64,000 nucleotides of DNA from Haloarcula sp. H-GB4 (GCF_030848575.1 NZ_JAVDDX010000001.1:930001-994000), one strand, 5' to 3'. Positions 1-8,383 are shown, numbered from the stretch's first letter. Numbers and translations: made by a program. The notes: generated by a model not told the origin, from the letters alone.

Positions 1-100
1 GGGCCGAGGTAGAGTCCACCAAGATTGGGGGGGTTATATTCTATTCAATGAACACTTTATTTTGGTTCACCGTACTATTTCTGTCCTCGATTATATCGGT

Positions 101-110
101 AAAATTATAT
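101..110 (+). promoter_or_regulatory. TATA box of the lemA-GIDE pair
   Basis: The AT-rich box AAAATTATAT lies 27-36 nt before the lemA-like ATG at 137. That spacing fits a haloarchaeal promoter giving a leaderless or near-leaderless transcript. No other promoter-like box is needed for the next gene, which overlaps this one by one base. Confidence 0.5.
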
Positions 111-136
111 CATGGTGGAAGATAACCTGAAGGAAT

Positions 137-718
137 ATGGCGCTATATGTATCCATCGTTGGAGGGTTCTGTGTCCTCCTCACTGCCTGGTTGGTCGGTT
201 CGTACTTTCGACGGGCACACGACAATCTTGTCGAGGCCCGCGAAAGTTGTGACGCTGCCTGGGGGAACGTCGAAGTGCTACTTCAGCGCCGTCACGATCA
301 GGTCGGAAACCTCATCGAAATCGCTGACGAGTACATGTCCATGGAGCAGAACGTTCTCGCTGGCATGGTCGAGGCTCGCGAGAGCGCGATTGATGCAAGC
401 ACTCCTGCGGAGGCAGCGATGGCCCAAGTTGACGTCCGAGAATCTGTCCGCGAGTTCTACTCGATTGCCGAGGAGACGCCAGAACTGCGAACCGACGAGA
501 AATTCGACGACGTTCGCGATGCTCTCGAAACCATCGAGCAGCGGCTGGAAAACCGTCGGGAGTATTACAACGACACTGTGAGACGGTACAACGCGCTGTT
601 ACAACAGATCCCAGAGCGGTATCTCGCGGCTCATAGGGGATACAAGCCTCGTGACTCATTTGAAGCTGACGAGGCTGCAAAAGGGGAATTCTCCGTACGT
701 GACCGTCTTCAAAACTGA
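137..718 (+). CDS. LemA family membrane protein
   Basis: LemA-family protein of 193 aa, normal for the family. One N-terminal membrane segment (about residues 4-24) is followed by a long helical domain. The hallmark region after the membrane anchor (AWGNVEVLLQRRHDQVGNLIE, about 42-62) matches the LemA pattern of a Trp-Asn pair, a polar helix and R-D-x-V-x-N-L. The C-terminal part has the usual R-Y-N-x-L motif (about 152-156). The molecular role of LemA proteins is not settled; they are membrane anchored with a helical bundle outside. The stop TGA overlaps the ATG of the next gene (TGATG), so the two are very probably co-transcribed and translationally coupled. Confidence 0.88.
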   Translation: MALYVSIVGGFCVLLTAWLVGSYFRRAHDNLVEARESCDAAWGNVEVLLQRRHDQVGNLIEIADEYMSMEQNVLAGMVEARESAIDASTPAEAAMAQVDVRESVREFYSIAEETPELRTDEKFDDVRDALETIEQRLENRREYYNDTVRRYNALLQQIPERYLAAHRGYKPRDSFEADEAAKGEFSVRDRLQN

Positions 719-1479
719 TGCTGTTTGCCATTCTGCTGTATCTCGGTATTCTGGCACTCTCGGGGTTTGGTGTTCTCTGGGGAATCGGATCAATACTGAT
801 GGGATTTGACCGCTACGAGGAAGAACACGCAATTCGAACGACACCGCTTTCGGAACTCGATTCAGTTGCTGCTGGTCCGACAGCAGTCCAGGGTCGCATC
901 GAACCTGCTGGTCGACATATCGGAACGCTGTACGACTGCGAGGCCTGTGTTGCCTACGAACTCAAAATTGAGGACACGGGAGGCGATTCGAGCAGGACAC
1001 ACGTCAACAAGTCGGAAGCGGTACCGTTCGACATTGTGACTGATGAGGGCTCGGTCCGGGTCTGCAACGCGGAGTTCGACTTCCACGTTTCCGAGGACCG
1101 TCGTTGGAGCGAGAAGCGCAAGAGCCACACCTCGCCTGACGATCAGTTGGCGCGCTTTGAGCGCGACTGGCAAATCCCGGACCTGCGGGCCGGTGACGAC
1201 CGACGTTATGAGATGGCGTACATCGAACCCGGCGATACCGTGTATGCGTACGGGACGGCTGAACTGGACAACTCGTTGTCCGGGGAGCAATCGAAACCGC
1301 TCGTACTGACTGGCCGCGATGGGTTGTTTTTCCTCTCCGACCAAGATCCGGACGAACTGCTCCGGGAGCGACGGTTCGTGCTTGCGAAAAACGGGCTGCT
1401 CGGCATCGCCGTTGCAGTCATTTCGCTGGCTGTGTTCCTCTGGCTGACGGGTATCGCACAGATATTTCTCGGCGCGTAG
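718..1479 (+). CDS. GIDE-domain membrane protein
   Basis: A 253-aa protein with an N-terminal membrane segment (about 3-28), a beta-rich middle region and a C-terminal membrane segment (about 227-250). The arrangement and motifs resemble prokaryotic GIDE-domain proteins, the part that in eukaryotic MUL1/MAPL lies between two membrane spans: an early T-x-x-S-E-L, then an A-x-x-G-P-T-A-V-Q-G-R segment, a Y-E-L-K-I strand and a late G-x-A-E-L. No RING domain is present, so this is not a ubiquitin ligase. It starts inside the LemA stop codon. LemA and GIDE neighbours recur in prokaryotes and are suspected of acting together at the membrane; the function itself is unknown. Confidence 0.7.
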   Translation: MLFAILLYLGILALSGFGVLWGIGSILMGFDRYEEEHAIRTTPLSELDSVAAGPTAVQGRIEPAGRHIGTLYDCEACVAYELKIEDTGGDSSRTHVNKSEAVPFDIVTDEGSVRVCNAEFDFHVSEDRRWSEKRKSHTSPDDQLARFERDWQIPDLRAGDDRRYEMAYIEPGDTVYAYGTAELDNSLSGEQSKPLVLTGRDGLFFLSDQDPDELLRERRFVLAKNGLLGIAVAVISLAVFLWLTGIAQIFLGA

Positions 1480-1480
1480 A

Positions 1481-2362
1481 TTACCGGATGCTCTCGATAA
1501 CTACACGGCTGATTACCTTGATACCCGCTCGACAGTTCCTGTAGACGACCCATGCAACAGCAGCAGTGATGACGACAATCACCCAGGTAGCTGCATCCGA
1601 GTCCGTGATGGCGAATCCGACGACTTCTTCAAGCAGACCAATCAGAACAAGGAGCGTCACGATGAATGCGACGCCGTAGCCGAGTACTGACGTCCAGAAG
1701 CGAGCAGTGCCAGCGAGGAGGTGTGTCAATTGATCCGTCGAACGATCTTGCGGTGTGTTATCTGATTGGCCCACCGATTTCTCAGTGCGTCCATTATCTG
1801 CCGACTCGGAGTCCGCTGTCGCATCGCCAGACGTGATGGCCTCGGCAAGTTTCGTCTGGCAGGCCTCACAGGGAGACTCGTCGACCGCATCCAGCGTCGC
1901 AACTGAGTCTGTTCTCCTGAACGGGCACTGCTCGTTTGGACAGAGCTCAAGCCCCAGCATGTACCCGACCTCACTGATAGCCAGTTTTCGAACCCGGTCG
2001 TCGAACCTGTCCCCACCCAGACGGAACGTCGAGAGTAACGATGTCCGGCCGTACCGGATTCCAATTCCGAACAGCGACTGCCGCCGGCCTTGTGAGACAT
2101 CTTGATTCGTCACAACAAGCGTTCGGCTGCCATCCGTCTCACTGGCTACGTATTTCGCCAGCTCAACTGCGTCGTACTGATCACTATCACCGGTAGGCTG
2201 GGCGCTGTCGGGGATTCCGTCGGTGTGAAACTGCCTATGATCGACGCGCGGGGTCAGCGAGAAGTGTTCCTCAACGGCATCCACGGCGAGTTCAAGTGTC
2301 TCTCGCTCTATTGCGCCGACGGCAGCGACTGTGAGTGGTTCGCGTTCCCCCCTCCGGCCCAT
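1481..2362 (-). CDS. Archaemetzincin-like pseudoenzyme with C-terminal membrane domain
   Basis: A 293-aa protein. The first ~175 residues follow the archaemetzincin fold order: an N-terminal beta/alpha half, a region with F-G-I-G and a helix, then the place where family members have HExxHxxGxxHC(x4)CxM followed by a second Cys pair. Here that stretch (130-148) reads SEVGYMLGLELCPNEQCPF, so all three zinc-ligand His are replaced (Ser130, Tyr134, Leu140) and the Met of the turn is Phe148. The structural Cys (141, 146, 165, 168) and the Glu131 remain. After an acidic linker come two membrane segments (about 222-245 and 257-275), absent from ordinary archaemetzincins. It starts 3 nt after the dph2 stop, so both are probably one transcript. 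A metalloprotease activity is not expected; a structural or zinc-binding regulatory role is inference. Confidence 0.75.
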   Translation of the reverse strand: MGRRGEREPLTVAAVGAIERETLELAVDAVEEHFSLTPRVDHRQFHTDGIPDSAQPTGDSDQYDAVELAKYVASETDGSRTLVVTNQDVSQGRRQSLFGIGIRYGRTSLLSTFRLGGDRFDDRVRKLAISEVGYMLGLELCPNEQCPFRRTDSVATLDAVDESPCEACQTKLAEAITSGDATADSESADNGRTEKSVGQSDNTPQDRSTDQLTHLLAGTARFWTSVLGYGVAFIVTLLVLIGLLEEVVGFAITDSDAATWVIVVITAAVAWVVYRNCRAGIKVISRVVIESIR

Positions 2363-2365
2363 GGG

Positions 2366-3412
2366 TCACCAAGTGCCGTGGAAGGTGTCGAACTCCAGCG
2401 AGTCAAGTGGCTTCTCGCCGATGGCGATTTCATACTCGCCGGGCGTGAGCATCGGCTTCTTGAACTGCGGGCCGTCGTCGGTGGTGATGCGCGGACAGCC
2501 AGTGTTAACGTAGGCGTCCATCCCGAAGTTCGTCAACCGGTCCGGCGTCACCTCGTCCATCGTGATGAGATAGGCGTTTTCGTTGTTTTCGACGATTTCC
2601 TGGGCCTGATCCCAGCGGCCTTGTCCGATTTTGGTACAGAAGATGACGCCCCAGGACTCGGCGTCCATCGCGCGATGGACTGCACCGTAGCGCTGTTTCA
2701 TGAACTTCTCCGTGTCAGCGACGGTGACGACGTTGTTCACGGGATCGGCGATGACAACGTGTTTGTCGGGGTGCTCCATCGCCAGCCCGAGCGGGTGGAA
2801 CTTTCCGCCACCGACGTACAGCATCTGGTCGGCGTCAACGTCGGCGCTGGCGTAGTTACAGCCGAGCACCTGGCCCTCGTGGGTCAGCCGCTCGTCGCCG
2901 CGCCGTGTGTGCACGTTGTAGCCGCGCTCCTCCAGCCACTCACGCATCTCGTCGAACTTGTTCATGTGCTGGGCCGTCGTCACGAGCCCCACGTCGGGAT
3001 CTTCTTCCGGATCAGCAAGCTGTTCCTCGCGAGCCTGCTGCATGATGGGGAAGACGTCGACGTTGGAGAACAGCGGCACGTAGATGATCTTGTCCGATTC
3101 CTTCATCGGCGAGTGGCCGAAGTGGACGAACACGTCCGTCCGGCGCATCATGTACGTATCGAGGTCGCAGGCACCGTAACAGGGCTGGCCCGAGAGCAGC
3201 ACCGTCACGTCGTCGGGGAGGTTCTCACGCAGGTCATCGGCCACGGCCGGGCCGCGGCGCTTCAGTCCCTCGGGGAACTGCAGTCCCACCTTCTCGGCGT
3301 CGCGCTCCTCGACGGCTTCGACGATTCGCTCGAGCTCGTAATCCCACTCGCGGTCGTGTTTGAGCGACAGTCCAGTGTTCCGGAGGTCGCCGTCAGTCCG
3401 CTCTTGACTCAT
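2366..3412 (-). CDS. dph2: Diphthamide biosynthesis protein Dph2
   Basis: Archaeal Dph2, the radical-SAM-like enzyme that transfers the 3-amino-3-carboxypropyl group of S-adenosylmethionine to the target His of elongation factor 2, the first step of diphthamide synthesis. It uses a [4Fe-4S] cluster held by three Cys from three domains, and all three contexts are visible: GQPCYGACD (Cys78), LGCNYA (Cys185) and NTGCPRI (Cys306). Length 348 aa is usual for the archaeal homodimeric enzyme. The LQFPEGLK motif (44-51) opens the first domain. The gene is the upstream partner of the archaemetzincin-like gene. Its N-terminal ~20 residues are variable in the family; ATG at 3412 is the natural start. 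Confidence 0.95.
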   Translation of the reverse strand: MSQERTDGDLRNTGLSLKHDREWDYELERIVEAVEERDAEKVGLQFPEGLKRRGPAVADDLRENLPDDVTVLLSGQPCYGACDLDTYMMRRTDVFVHFGHSPMKESDKIIYVPLFSNVDVFPIMQQAREEQLADPEEDPDVGLVTTAQHMNKFDEMREWLEERGYNVHTRRGDERLTHEGQVLGCNYASADVDADQMLYVGGGKFHPLGLAMEHPDKHVVIADPVNNVVTVADTEKFMKQRYGAVHRAMDAESWGVIFCTKIGQGRWDQAQEIVENNENAYLITMDEVTPDRLTNFGMDAYVNTGCPRITTDDGPQFKKPMLTPGEYEIAIGEKPLDSLEFDTFHGTW

Positions 3413-3466
3413 TGCAACCCTGTATCGGTTCGAGCGGCATAACCCCCGTGTTTCGATGAGCGACAG

Positions 3467-4783
3467 TCACTCCATAATCTCGGCAAGTCGGCGCTCGACC
3501 CGCTCGACGTTCTCTTCTAAGTCCTGTGCCATCCGGTGCTGGGTCTCGTTTGCGCCAGCCAGTTCGTCGATAGACTCGGATACCTCGGCGGCACGTTGGG
3601 CGATTTCATCGATCATGCTAGCAATCTCTTCGGCGCTTGCGGCCTGGTCGTCCGTCGCCGCCGCGACTTCGCCGATACCCTGTTCCGTCTCTGAGGTCGC
3701 GTCGACGATAGCCTGCTGGTTGTCGAGCACCGTCTCTAAGTCAGTGAGCGCCTGCTGAATCGCGCCCGTCGTCTCTTCGACGTTCTCGGCGGTGCTGTCG
3801 GCCATCTCGCGGACCTCCCCGACGATTCGCTCGACCTCGTCGGCGTGCTGTTTCGACTCGTCGGCCAGCTCTTTGATTTCGTCGGCAACGACCGCGAACC
3901 CGTCACTGTCGCTGTTGCTTCGCGCGGCTTCGATGTTGGCGTTCAGCGCCAGCATATTCGTCTGGTCCGCGATGTCGTTGATGACCTCGACGAACTCATC
4001 GATCTCCTCGATATGGCCCCGGAGTTCTGTCGAGTCCGACGCGACCTGTTCGGCGGACTCCGTCGCATCCTCGACGCGTTCGATTGTTTCCTCGGCCGTC
4101 TCGACGGATTCCTCGGCGAGTTCCCTGGCCTCACCGCTTTGGCTGCTCACTTCCTCGGCGCTGGAGGCGATTTCCTCGACGGTCGCGCTGAACCCGGAGA
4201 CTTCGGACTGGACCTCATCGAGGTTGTCGGACTGCTCGCCAGCCATCTCCTTGATTTCGTCGGACTGCTCGGTAACGGCGGCGGCGGAGTCGCCGATTTC
4301 GCCGACCGCTGACTCGACGTCTGTCGCCATCTGTGACTGGAGGTTCTGGAGCGCCTCACGCTGTTCGACGATCTCACTGAAATCGATCAGTAGCTCCAGC
4401 GCACCGATAGCATTGCCGCCAGGACCCATTAGCGGAATTGCTACCGCCCGCGCGTGTGCCATCGTCCCGTCAGGTCGCTCGGCCGAGCGGAACTCGCTTT
4501 CGCGGACTGGCTCTCCCGTTCTGATGACCTCCTGAGCAAGCGTCTCGTCCTGTCCCTCTGTGCCGAACACGTCGTATGCGTTCATCCCGACCGCCTTGCT
4601 CGCCGGCAGTCCGAGCATACGTTCAACCGTATCGTTCCAGTGTGTGATGTCGCCGTCCGCATCGACCACGAACGCCGCTTCCGGTAAGTCCTCGACGAGT
4701 GATTCGAACGTGTGGAGCCAGAAATCTCCGCTGTCGTCGACGGACTCCGGTAGCAGACCGTCTTCAGATGCAGTTTTTGCCAT
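3467..4783 (-). CDS. Soluble PAS-domain methyl-accepting transducer
   Basis: A 438-aa cytoplasmic chemoreceptor. Residues ~22-140 are a PAS domain (LVEDLPEAAFVVDADGDITHWN, then E-x-x-x-G-x-x-A-x-G and a C-terminal beta sheet). Residues ~150-430 are the four-helix MCP signalling domain with a conserved hairpin tip, [16 protein letters not shown], followed by GFAVVADEIK. No membrane segment is present, so the signal (redox, light, ligand or PAS-bound cofactor) must be sensed inside the cell and passed to CheA/CheW. The insertion SNSDSD in place of the usual AGE-G after EAAR is a small haloarchaeal variant. It lies alone on its strand, with a divergent intergenic region of 290 nt ahead of it. 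Confidence 0.92.
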   Translation of the reverse strand: MAKTASEDGLLPESVDDSGDFWLHTFESLVEDLPEAAFVVDADGDITHWNDTVERMLGLPASKAVGMNAYDVFGTEGQDETLAQEVIRTGEPVRESEFRSAERPDGTMAHARAVAIPLMGPGGNAIGALELLIDFSEIVEQREALQNLQSQMATDVESAVGEIGDSAAAVTEQSDEIKEMAGEQSDNLDEVQSEVSGFSATVEEIASSAEEVSSQSGEARELAEESVETAEETIERVEDATESAEQVASDSTELRGHIEEIDEFVEVINDIADQTNMLALNANIEAARSNSDSDGFAVVADEIKELADESKQHADEVERIVGEVREMADSTAENVEETTGAIQQALTDLETVLDNQQAIVDATSETEQGIGEVAAATDDQAASAEEIASMIDEIAQRAAEVSESIDELAGANETQHRMAQDLEENVERVERRLAEIME

Positions 4784-4860
4784 TGTAAGAACTATCTTAG
4801 AAACTAATATACGGTTTTCGACCGATTACATCAGTTGATAACTGGATTGAGCGAATCTCA

Positions 4861-4904
4861 GCAGGAGCGAAGCCACAGCCCGACCAGTATAGCGGCGCTC
4901 CTGC
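4861..4904. repeat. 9-bp perfect inverted repeat with 26-nt spacer
   Basis: GCAGGAGCG at 4861-4869 is repeated inverted as CGCTCCTGC at 4896-4904. As RNA this would form a GC-rich 9-bp stem with a 26-nt loop. It lies between two divergent genes, so it is not a simple terminator for either. It could be an operator pair, a small RNA or a mobile-element relic. Confidence 0.5.
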
Positions 4905-5045
4905 ATACCACAACGACCGGGATAAACACGGATTCCCGACTCAATCTTAAACAACTGCCAGTCTGGCGGTCCGATGCAAGCAACAACACGGCCGGAACGC
5001 TGCCAGGGACCGATATCCTGCCTGTAGCAACCCGGTTTCGGCAGG

Positions 5046-5052
5046 CCTATAC
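5046..5052 (+). promoter_or_regulatory. TATA-like box of ylbF
   Basis: The sequence CCTATAC lies 25-31 nt before the ATG at 5077. This supports that ATG over the TTG codons just upstream and suggests a leaderless transcript. Confidence 0.4.
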
Positions 5053-5076
5053 CGCCCGAGTTCATACGTTTTGTTG

Positions 5077-5475
5077 ATGAGTATCGAGACCGATACCGCC
5101 GCTGACATCGACGGTGACCACGTCGAAGCGCTCGCTACAGAGTTCGGCGAAGCGATCGCCGAACTACCGGTGTACCAGCGATTCAAGGAGACGAAAGACG
5201 CCGTCGAGAACCACGACGAGGCGCAGGCGGCCATCCAAGAGTTCGAGCAGATTCGCGAGGAGTTCATGCTCGCCCGCCAGACTGGTAACGCTTCTCAGGA
5301 GGACCTCCGGAAGGTCCAGCAGAAGCAGGAGGAACTTCACGACATCCCGGTAATGAGTGATTATCTGGAGGCCCAGAACGAACTCGAACTGCGCCTGCAG
5401 GAACTCAACGAGATCGTGTCCGAGGAACTGGCCGTGGACTTCGGCCAGAAAGCCGGCGGTTGCTGCGAGGACTGA
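5077..5475 (+). CDS. YlbF/YmcA family regulator
   Basis: YlbF/YmcA (Com_YlbF) family protein, 132 aa from the ATG at 5077, which I prefer because a TATA-like box sits 25-31 nt upstream. It is almost wholly helical, with the family pattern L-P-x-Y-Q-R-F-x-x-x-x-x-A-V near 30-45, a central A-x-x-x-I-x-E-F, and a repeated helix with P-x-x-x-x-Y-L. Bacterial relatives form complexes that control mRNA processing and competence or biofilm formation, and some carry Fe-S clusters. Haloarchaeal copies are uncharacterised. The C-terminus ends Gly-Gly-Cys-Cys-Glu-Asp, a paired Cys tail that could bind metal; this is inference. Confidence 0.85.
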   Translation: MSIETDTAADIDGDHVEALATEFGEAIAELPVYQRFKETKDAVENHDEAQAAIQEFEQIREEFMLARQTGNASQEDLRKVQQKQEELHDIPVMSDYLEAQNELELRLQELNEIVSEELAVDFGQKAGGCCED

Positions 5476-5587
5476 CCCTCGTATTTCTCGCGGTCGTACT
5501 TTTCGCCGACTCTGGAGCCGCCGGTCGAGGCTGCCGATGCCGCCGACAGCTATCATCAGTCAGCGACACATCCGGTAGACTGGGCGG

Positions 5588-6037
5588 TTACCCTTCGACT
5601 TCGGTTTTCACCACGACCGCTGGTCGTTCGCTTAGCCTGAGCACCTTGTCCGTGATGCTACCGAGGAGACTGCGGTACTCCGCTGGCCGCCGCTTCGTCC
5701 CAAGCACAAGCAGATCGACATCCGCCTCATCGGCGGTTTCGATGATGGATTCGGCCGGCCGTCCGTGTTTCAGGGTCGTCGTTACGTCAACGCCGGACGC
5801 CTCCGCGTCGGCCTGTATCCGGGCCAGCGTCTCCTGACCCGTTTCTTCGAGGCCGTGCTCGGGCCCTTCGGATTCGTCGACGTATTCGTCACCGCTGTAG
5901 GCCGTGTACACGTCCTCGTCAACGACATACAGCACGTGGAGGGCCGCACCATGTTCTGCTGCGAGGGCAATCGCGTGGGACTCGGCGTTGGTTGAAGCTT
6001 CTGTCCCATCCGAGGCGAGGAGGATGTGATCGTACAT
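5588..6037 (-). CDS. Universal stress protein (UspA fold)
   Basis: A 149-aa UspA-family protein starting MYDHILLASDGT, the usual first strand and Asp of this fold. The nucleotide-binding signature near the C-terminus reads GTKRRPAEYRSLLGS, which fits G-x2-G-x9-G-S except that the second Gly is Arg; this variant is common in haloarchaea. The end (RPAVVVK) is the last strand. An in-frame extension upstream of this start has no UspA character, and a TATA box lies 26-32 nt upstream of the chosen ATG at 6037. ATP binding is likely; the process it serves is not shown by the neighbours. Confidence 0.9.
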   Translation of the reverse strand: MYDHILLASDGTEASTNAESHAIALAAEHGAALHVLYVVDEDVYTAYSGDEYVDESEGPEHGLEETGQETLARIQADAEASGVDVTTTLKHGRPAESIIETADEADVDLLVLGTKRRPAEYRSLLGSITDKVLRLSERPAVVVKTEVEG

Positions 6038-6062
6038 ACAGGTTATATTTCTCGCAGTTGGG

Positions 6063-6069
6063 AAATAAA
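6063..6069 (-). promoter_or_regulatory. TATA box of uspA
   Basis: On the minus strand TTTATTT lies 26-32 nt ahead of the ATG at 6037, the spacing of a leaderless haloarchaeal promoter. It decides the UspA start. Confidence 0.5.
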
Positions 6070-6234
6070 CCGAGGGCTCCGTTCTCAGATAGCGAGAGGC
6101 GCCACGATCACGAAACGCCACAGGTGACCGTAGAACTGGGTCCGAATTGCAGCCGAAGTATCCGCACAGCAGCCAGCGACCGACGGTCCGGCGTCTTCGA
6201 AACATCTTAGCGACCAGGCGTGGCATCTCTCGAC

Positions 6235-7068
6235 ATGACAGTCGAATCTGACTGGGATGACTGGCTCCCGCGTGCGGTGGAGTCAGCGACGCCTGACGGA
6301 CTGGCAATCTGGTATCTGGGCTGTAACGGCTTCATCGTGAAATCGAGCGGCGGGACGACCGTCTTCATCGATCCGTATCTCGGCATTGGCGACCCGCCGC
6401 GAACCGTCCGGATGATCCCGGTCCCGTTCAACCCCGAGGACATCACCGAATGCGACGCGGTTCTGGGCACTCATGAGCATACCGACCACGTCCACGGACC
6501 GTCACAGGTCCCGATTCTCGCTGGGACGGGCGCGGACTACTACACGACTGACAGCGGTCACGACGTTATCCAAGAGGAGGCGTGGCTGGAGAACGACAGT
6601 GTCACCGACGACCAGCTCCACGAAGTCGCGGACGGGGACACGCTCGAAATCGGCGACCTGACAATTCACGTCGAACCTGCCAATGACCCCGACGCTGAGC
6701 ACCCGGTGTCGTACGTGTTCGAACACGACTCCGGCACGTTCTTCCACGGCGGCGACGCCCGCCCCGGCGAGTTCGAGTCTGTCGGCGAACGTTACGATAT
6801 CGACGTCGGCGTTCTCGCGTTCGGGACGGTCGGGCTGATCGACGACAAGGAGACCGGCGAACCCACGCGAACCCAGTGGTACAACGACGAGAACATGATT
6901 ATCGAAGCCGCGAACGAACTCCAACTGGACACCCTCATCCCGACCCACTGGGATATGTGGAAGGGGATGACGACGGAGCCAACCGTCCTGCACAACCACG
7001 CCAACAGCTTCGCGTATCCTTCGGCACTTTCAATCGTTGAAATCGGCGACCGGTACGACCTAGACTGA
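6235..7068 (+). CDS. MBL-fold metal-dependent hydrolase (UlaG-like)
   Basis: A 277-aa metallo-beta-lactamase-fold hydrolase. The metal motif HEHTDH follows the strand VLGT (about residues 80-85), with a later His-Gly-Gly-Asp (FFHGGDAR) and a C-terminal PTHWD as further ligands. The pattern GFIVKSSGGTTVFIDPYL near the N-terminus and the overall size match the UlaG-like (L-ascorbate-6-phosphate lactonase) branch, but the substrate cannot be assigned from sequence. I chose the ATG at 6235; an in-frame GTG at 6220 would add five residues. It stands alone, with uspA upstream on the other strand. Confidence 0.85.
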   Translation: MTVESDWDDWLPRAVESATPDGLAIWYLGCNGFIVKSSGGTTVFIDPYLGIGDPPRTVRMIPVPFNPEDITECDAVLGTHEHTDHVHGPSQVPILAGTGADYYTTDSGHDVIQEEAWLENDSVTDDQLHEVADGDTLEIGDLTIHVEPANDPDAEHPVSYVFEHDSGTFFHGGDARPGEFESVGERYDIDVGVLAFGTVGLIDDKETGEPTRTQWYNDENMIIEAANELQLDTLIPTHWDMWKGMTTEPTVLHNHANSFAYPSALSIVEIGDRYDLD

Positions 7069-7210
7069 AAGCGGTCTGCCAGTGCCGCGCGGACGGATCG
7101 TCTATCTCTCTGCCCTCACGCTCTGTTCGTGTTACTGAGGTTACGTCTGTAGAATTATATTAACTACTACAGTATAGAAAAAAGGTGTAAATGTTGGTCA
7201 GGTACGTACC

Positions 7211-7217
7211 TTTAATA
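7211..7217 (+). promoter_or_regulatory. TATA box of the coiled-coil protein gene
   Basis: TTTAATA preceded by CGTACC lies 24-30 nt before the ATG at 7241. It is a strong match to a haloarchaeal TATA box and fits a leaderless transcript. Confidence 0.6.
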
Positions 7218-7240
7218 CTATTGCTGAGACCATACAGACC

Positions 7241-8344
7241 ATGAGCAATTCGCAAGCCTACGACGAAGTCACTGTCGCTGCCGATGGCGTGACAGTGACC
7301 AAGCGGTTCGAAGCGGACGAGTTCCCCGTGCCCGCGATAGCGTTTAATCTCACTTCGCGACGGTCCGTCCCGGTGACAGTCAGACTGGTCGACACTGTTC
7401 CAGACGACGTAGCAGTCGAGGATCTGGGCTTCCATCCCGAGTACGGCAGTGAGTACTGGGACATCAACGAAGACCGGATCGCCTTCGAGAAGGAACTCGA
7501 AGCCGAAGCCGACTACACGACCGTCTACGGCATCCGTGCGACGGGCACCGACGACGTCGAGAAGTTCCTGACGGAACCCGAAATCGAGAGTGTGGACCCG
7601 CCCCTGGACGAGGACGAGGAGGACCTCGTCGGTGGTGGCGACGAGGCTGTTCGGGATGTCATCGCCGGTGACGCCGACAGCGTTCCCGGTCTGGAAGACG
7701 ATGACGACGAGGACATTGAGACGCTGGACCTCTCAGATCCGAACAACCCAGAATCAAGCGTCGAAGCCCCCGAAGAGAGCAACGCTGCGCCGGCAGATTC
7801 CGAGGTCCAATCCGGCGCTGTCGTCGCGACGATGGCACAGGAAATCCGCGACCAGAACGTCTCCCCCGAAGACGTGAAGCTCCTCAAGCGTGCGCTCGAC
7901 GCCGTCTCCGAAGATGACAACGACAGTGACACCGGTGGCGTCAACGACGCTCGGATCCAGCGCATCCAGAGCGATGTCGCAGACCTCCGTGCGTACACCG
8001 ATGCCCTCGAAGAGTTCCTCGAAGAGAACGGCACTGGCGAGGACATGATTCAGGAGTTCGGCGAGCGCCTCGACTCTTTCGAGGAGGCTCTGGAGGGTTT
8101 CCAGGACGAAGTCCAGTCGGCGACGGACACAGCCACTTCGGCCTCCGACCAGGTCGACGACCTTTCCGAGGAAGTCGAGAGCGTCGAAGGGCAGCTTGAC
8201 GACCTCGAAGACGATATCGAAGCCGTCCGCGAGGAGATCGACGATGGAGAACTCGCTGACCGGATCGACGAAACCGAATCGGAGATCGAGGAGCTCAAAC
8301 AGTGGCGCGAACAGCTGTCATCGGTTATCGGCGGCGGCGAATAA
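7241..8344 (+). CDS. Acidic protein with N-terminal beta domain and C-terminal coiled coil
   Basis: A 367-aa soluble protein of unknown function. Residues ~1-110 look like a beta-sandwich (alternating strands, e.g. VTVRLVDTVPD, YTTVYGIRATG). Residues ~115-190 are a very acidic, disordered linker with a run of Asp/Glu. Residues ~200-365 form a long coiled coil with heptads rich in Leu, Val and Glu, ending in a Gly-rich tail. There is no signal peptide or membrane segment. It is followed after 39 nt by the HisG-like gene on the same strand, so the two may be co-expressed. I do not recognise a characterised homologue. Confidence 0.8.
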   Translation: MSNSQAYDEVTVAADGVTVTKRFEADEFPVPAIAFNLTSRRSVPVTVRLVDTVPDDVAVEDLGFHPEYGSEYWDINEDRIAFEKELEAEADYTTVYGIRATGTDDVEKFLTEPEIESVDPPLDEDEEDLVGGGDEAVRDVIAGDADSVPGLEDDDDEDIETLDLSDPNNPESSVEAPEESNAAPADSEVQSGAVVATMAQEIRDQNVSPEDVKLLKRALDAVSEDDNDSDTGGVNDARIQRIQSDVADLRAYTDALEEFLEENGTGEDMIQEFGERLDSFEEALEGFQDEVQSATDTATSASDQVDDLSEEVESVEGQLDDLEDDIEAVREEIDDGELADRIDETESEIEELKQWREQLSSVIGGGE

Positions 8345-8383
8345 CCGAACTCGTTTTACCGATCCCCCGTCTGTGCCTGCATA

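Larger units (their letters stand above)
4784..5076. other. Divergent intergenic region
   Basis: The gap separates the PAS transducer (minus) from ylbF (plus). It holds an inverted repeat (listed separately), a TATA-like box for ylbF, and AT-rich sequence next to the transducer start. I see no convincing coding sequence in it. Confidence 0.6.

Noticed and set aside
2102-3442. A 446-codon open frame on the plus strand
   Set aside because: It is the antisense shadow of dph2 and the end of the archaemetzincin-like gene, both clearly real.
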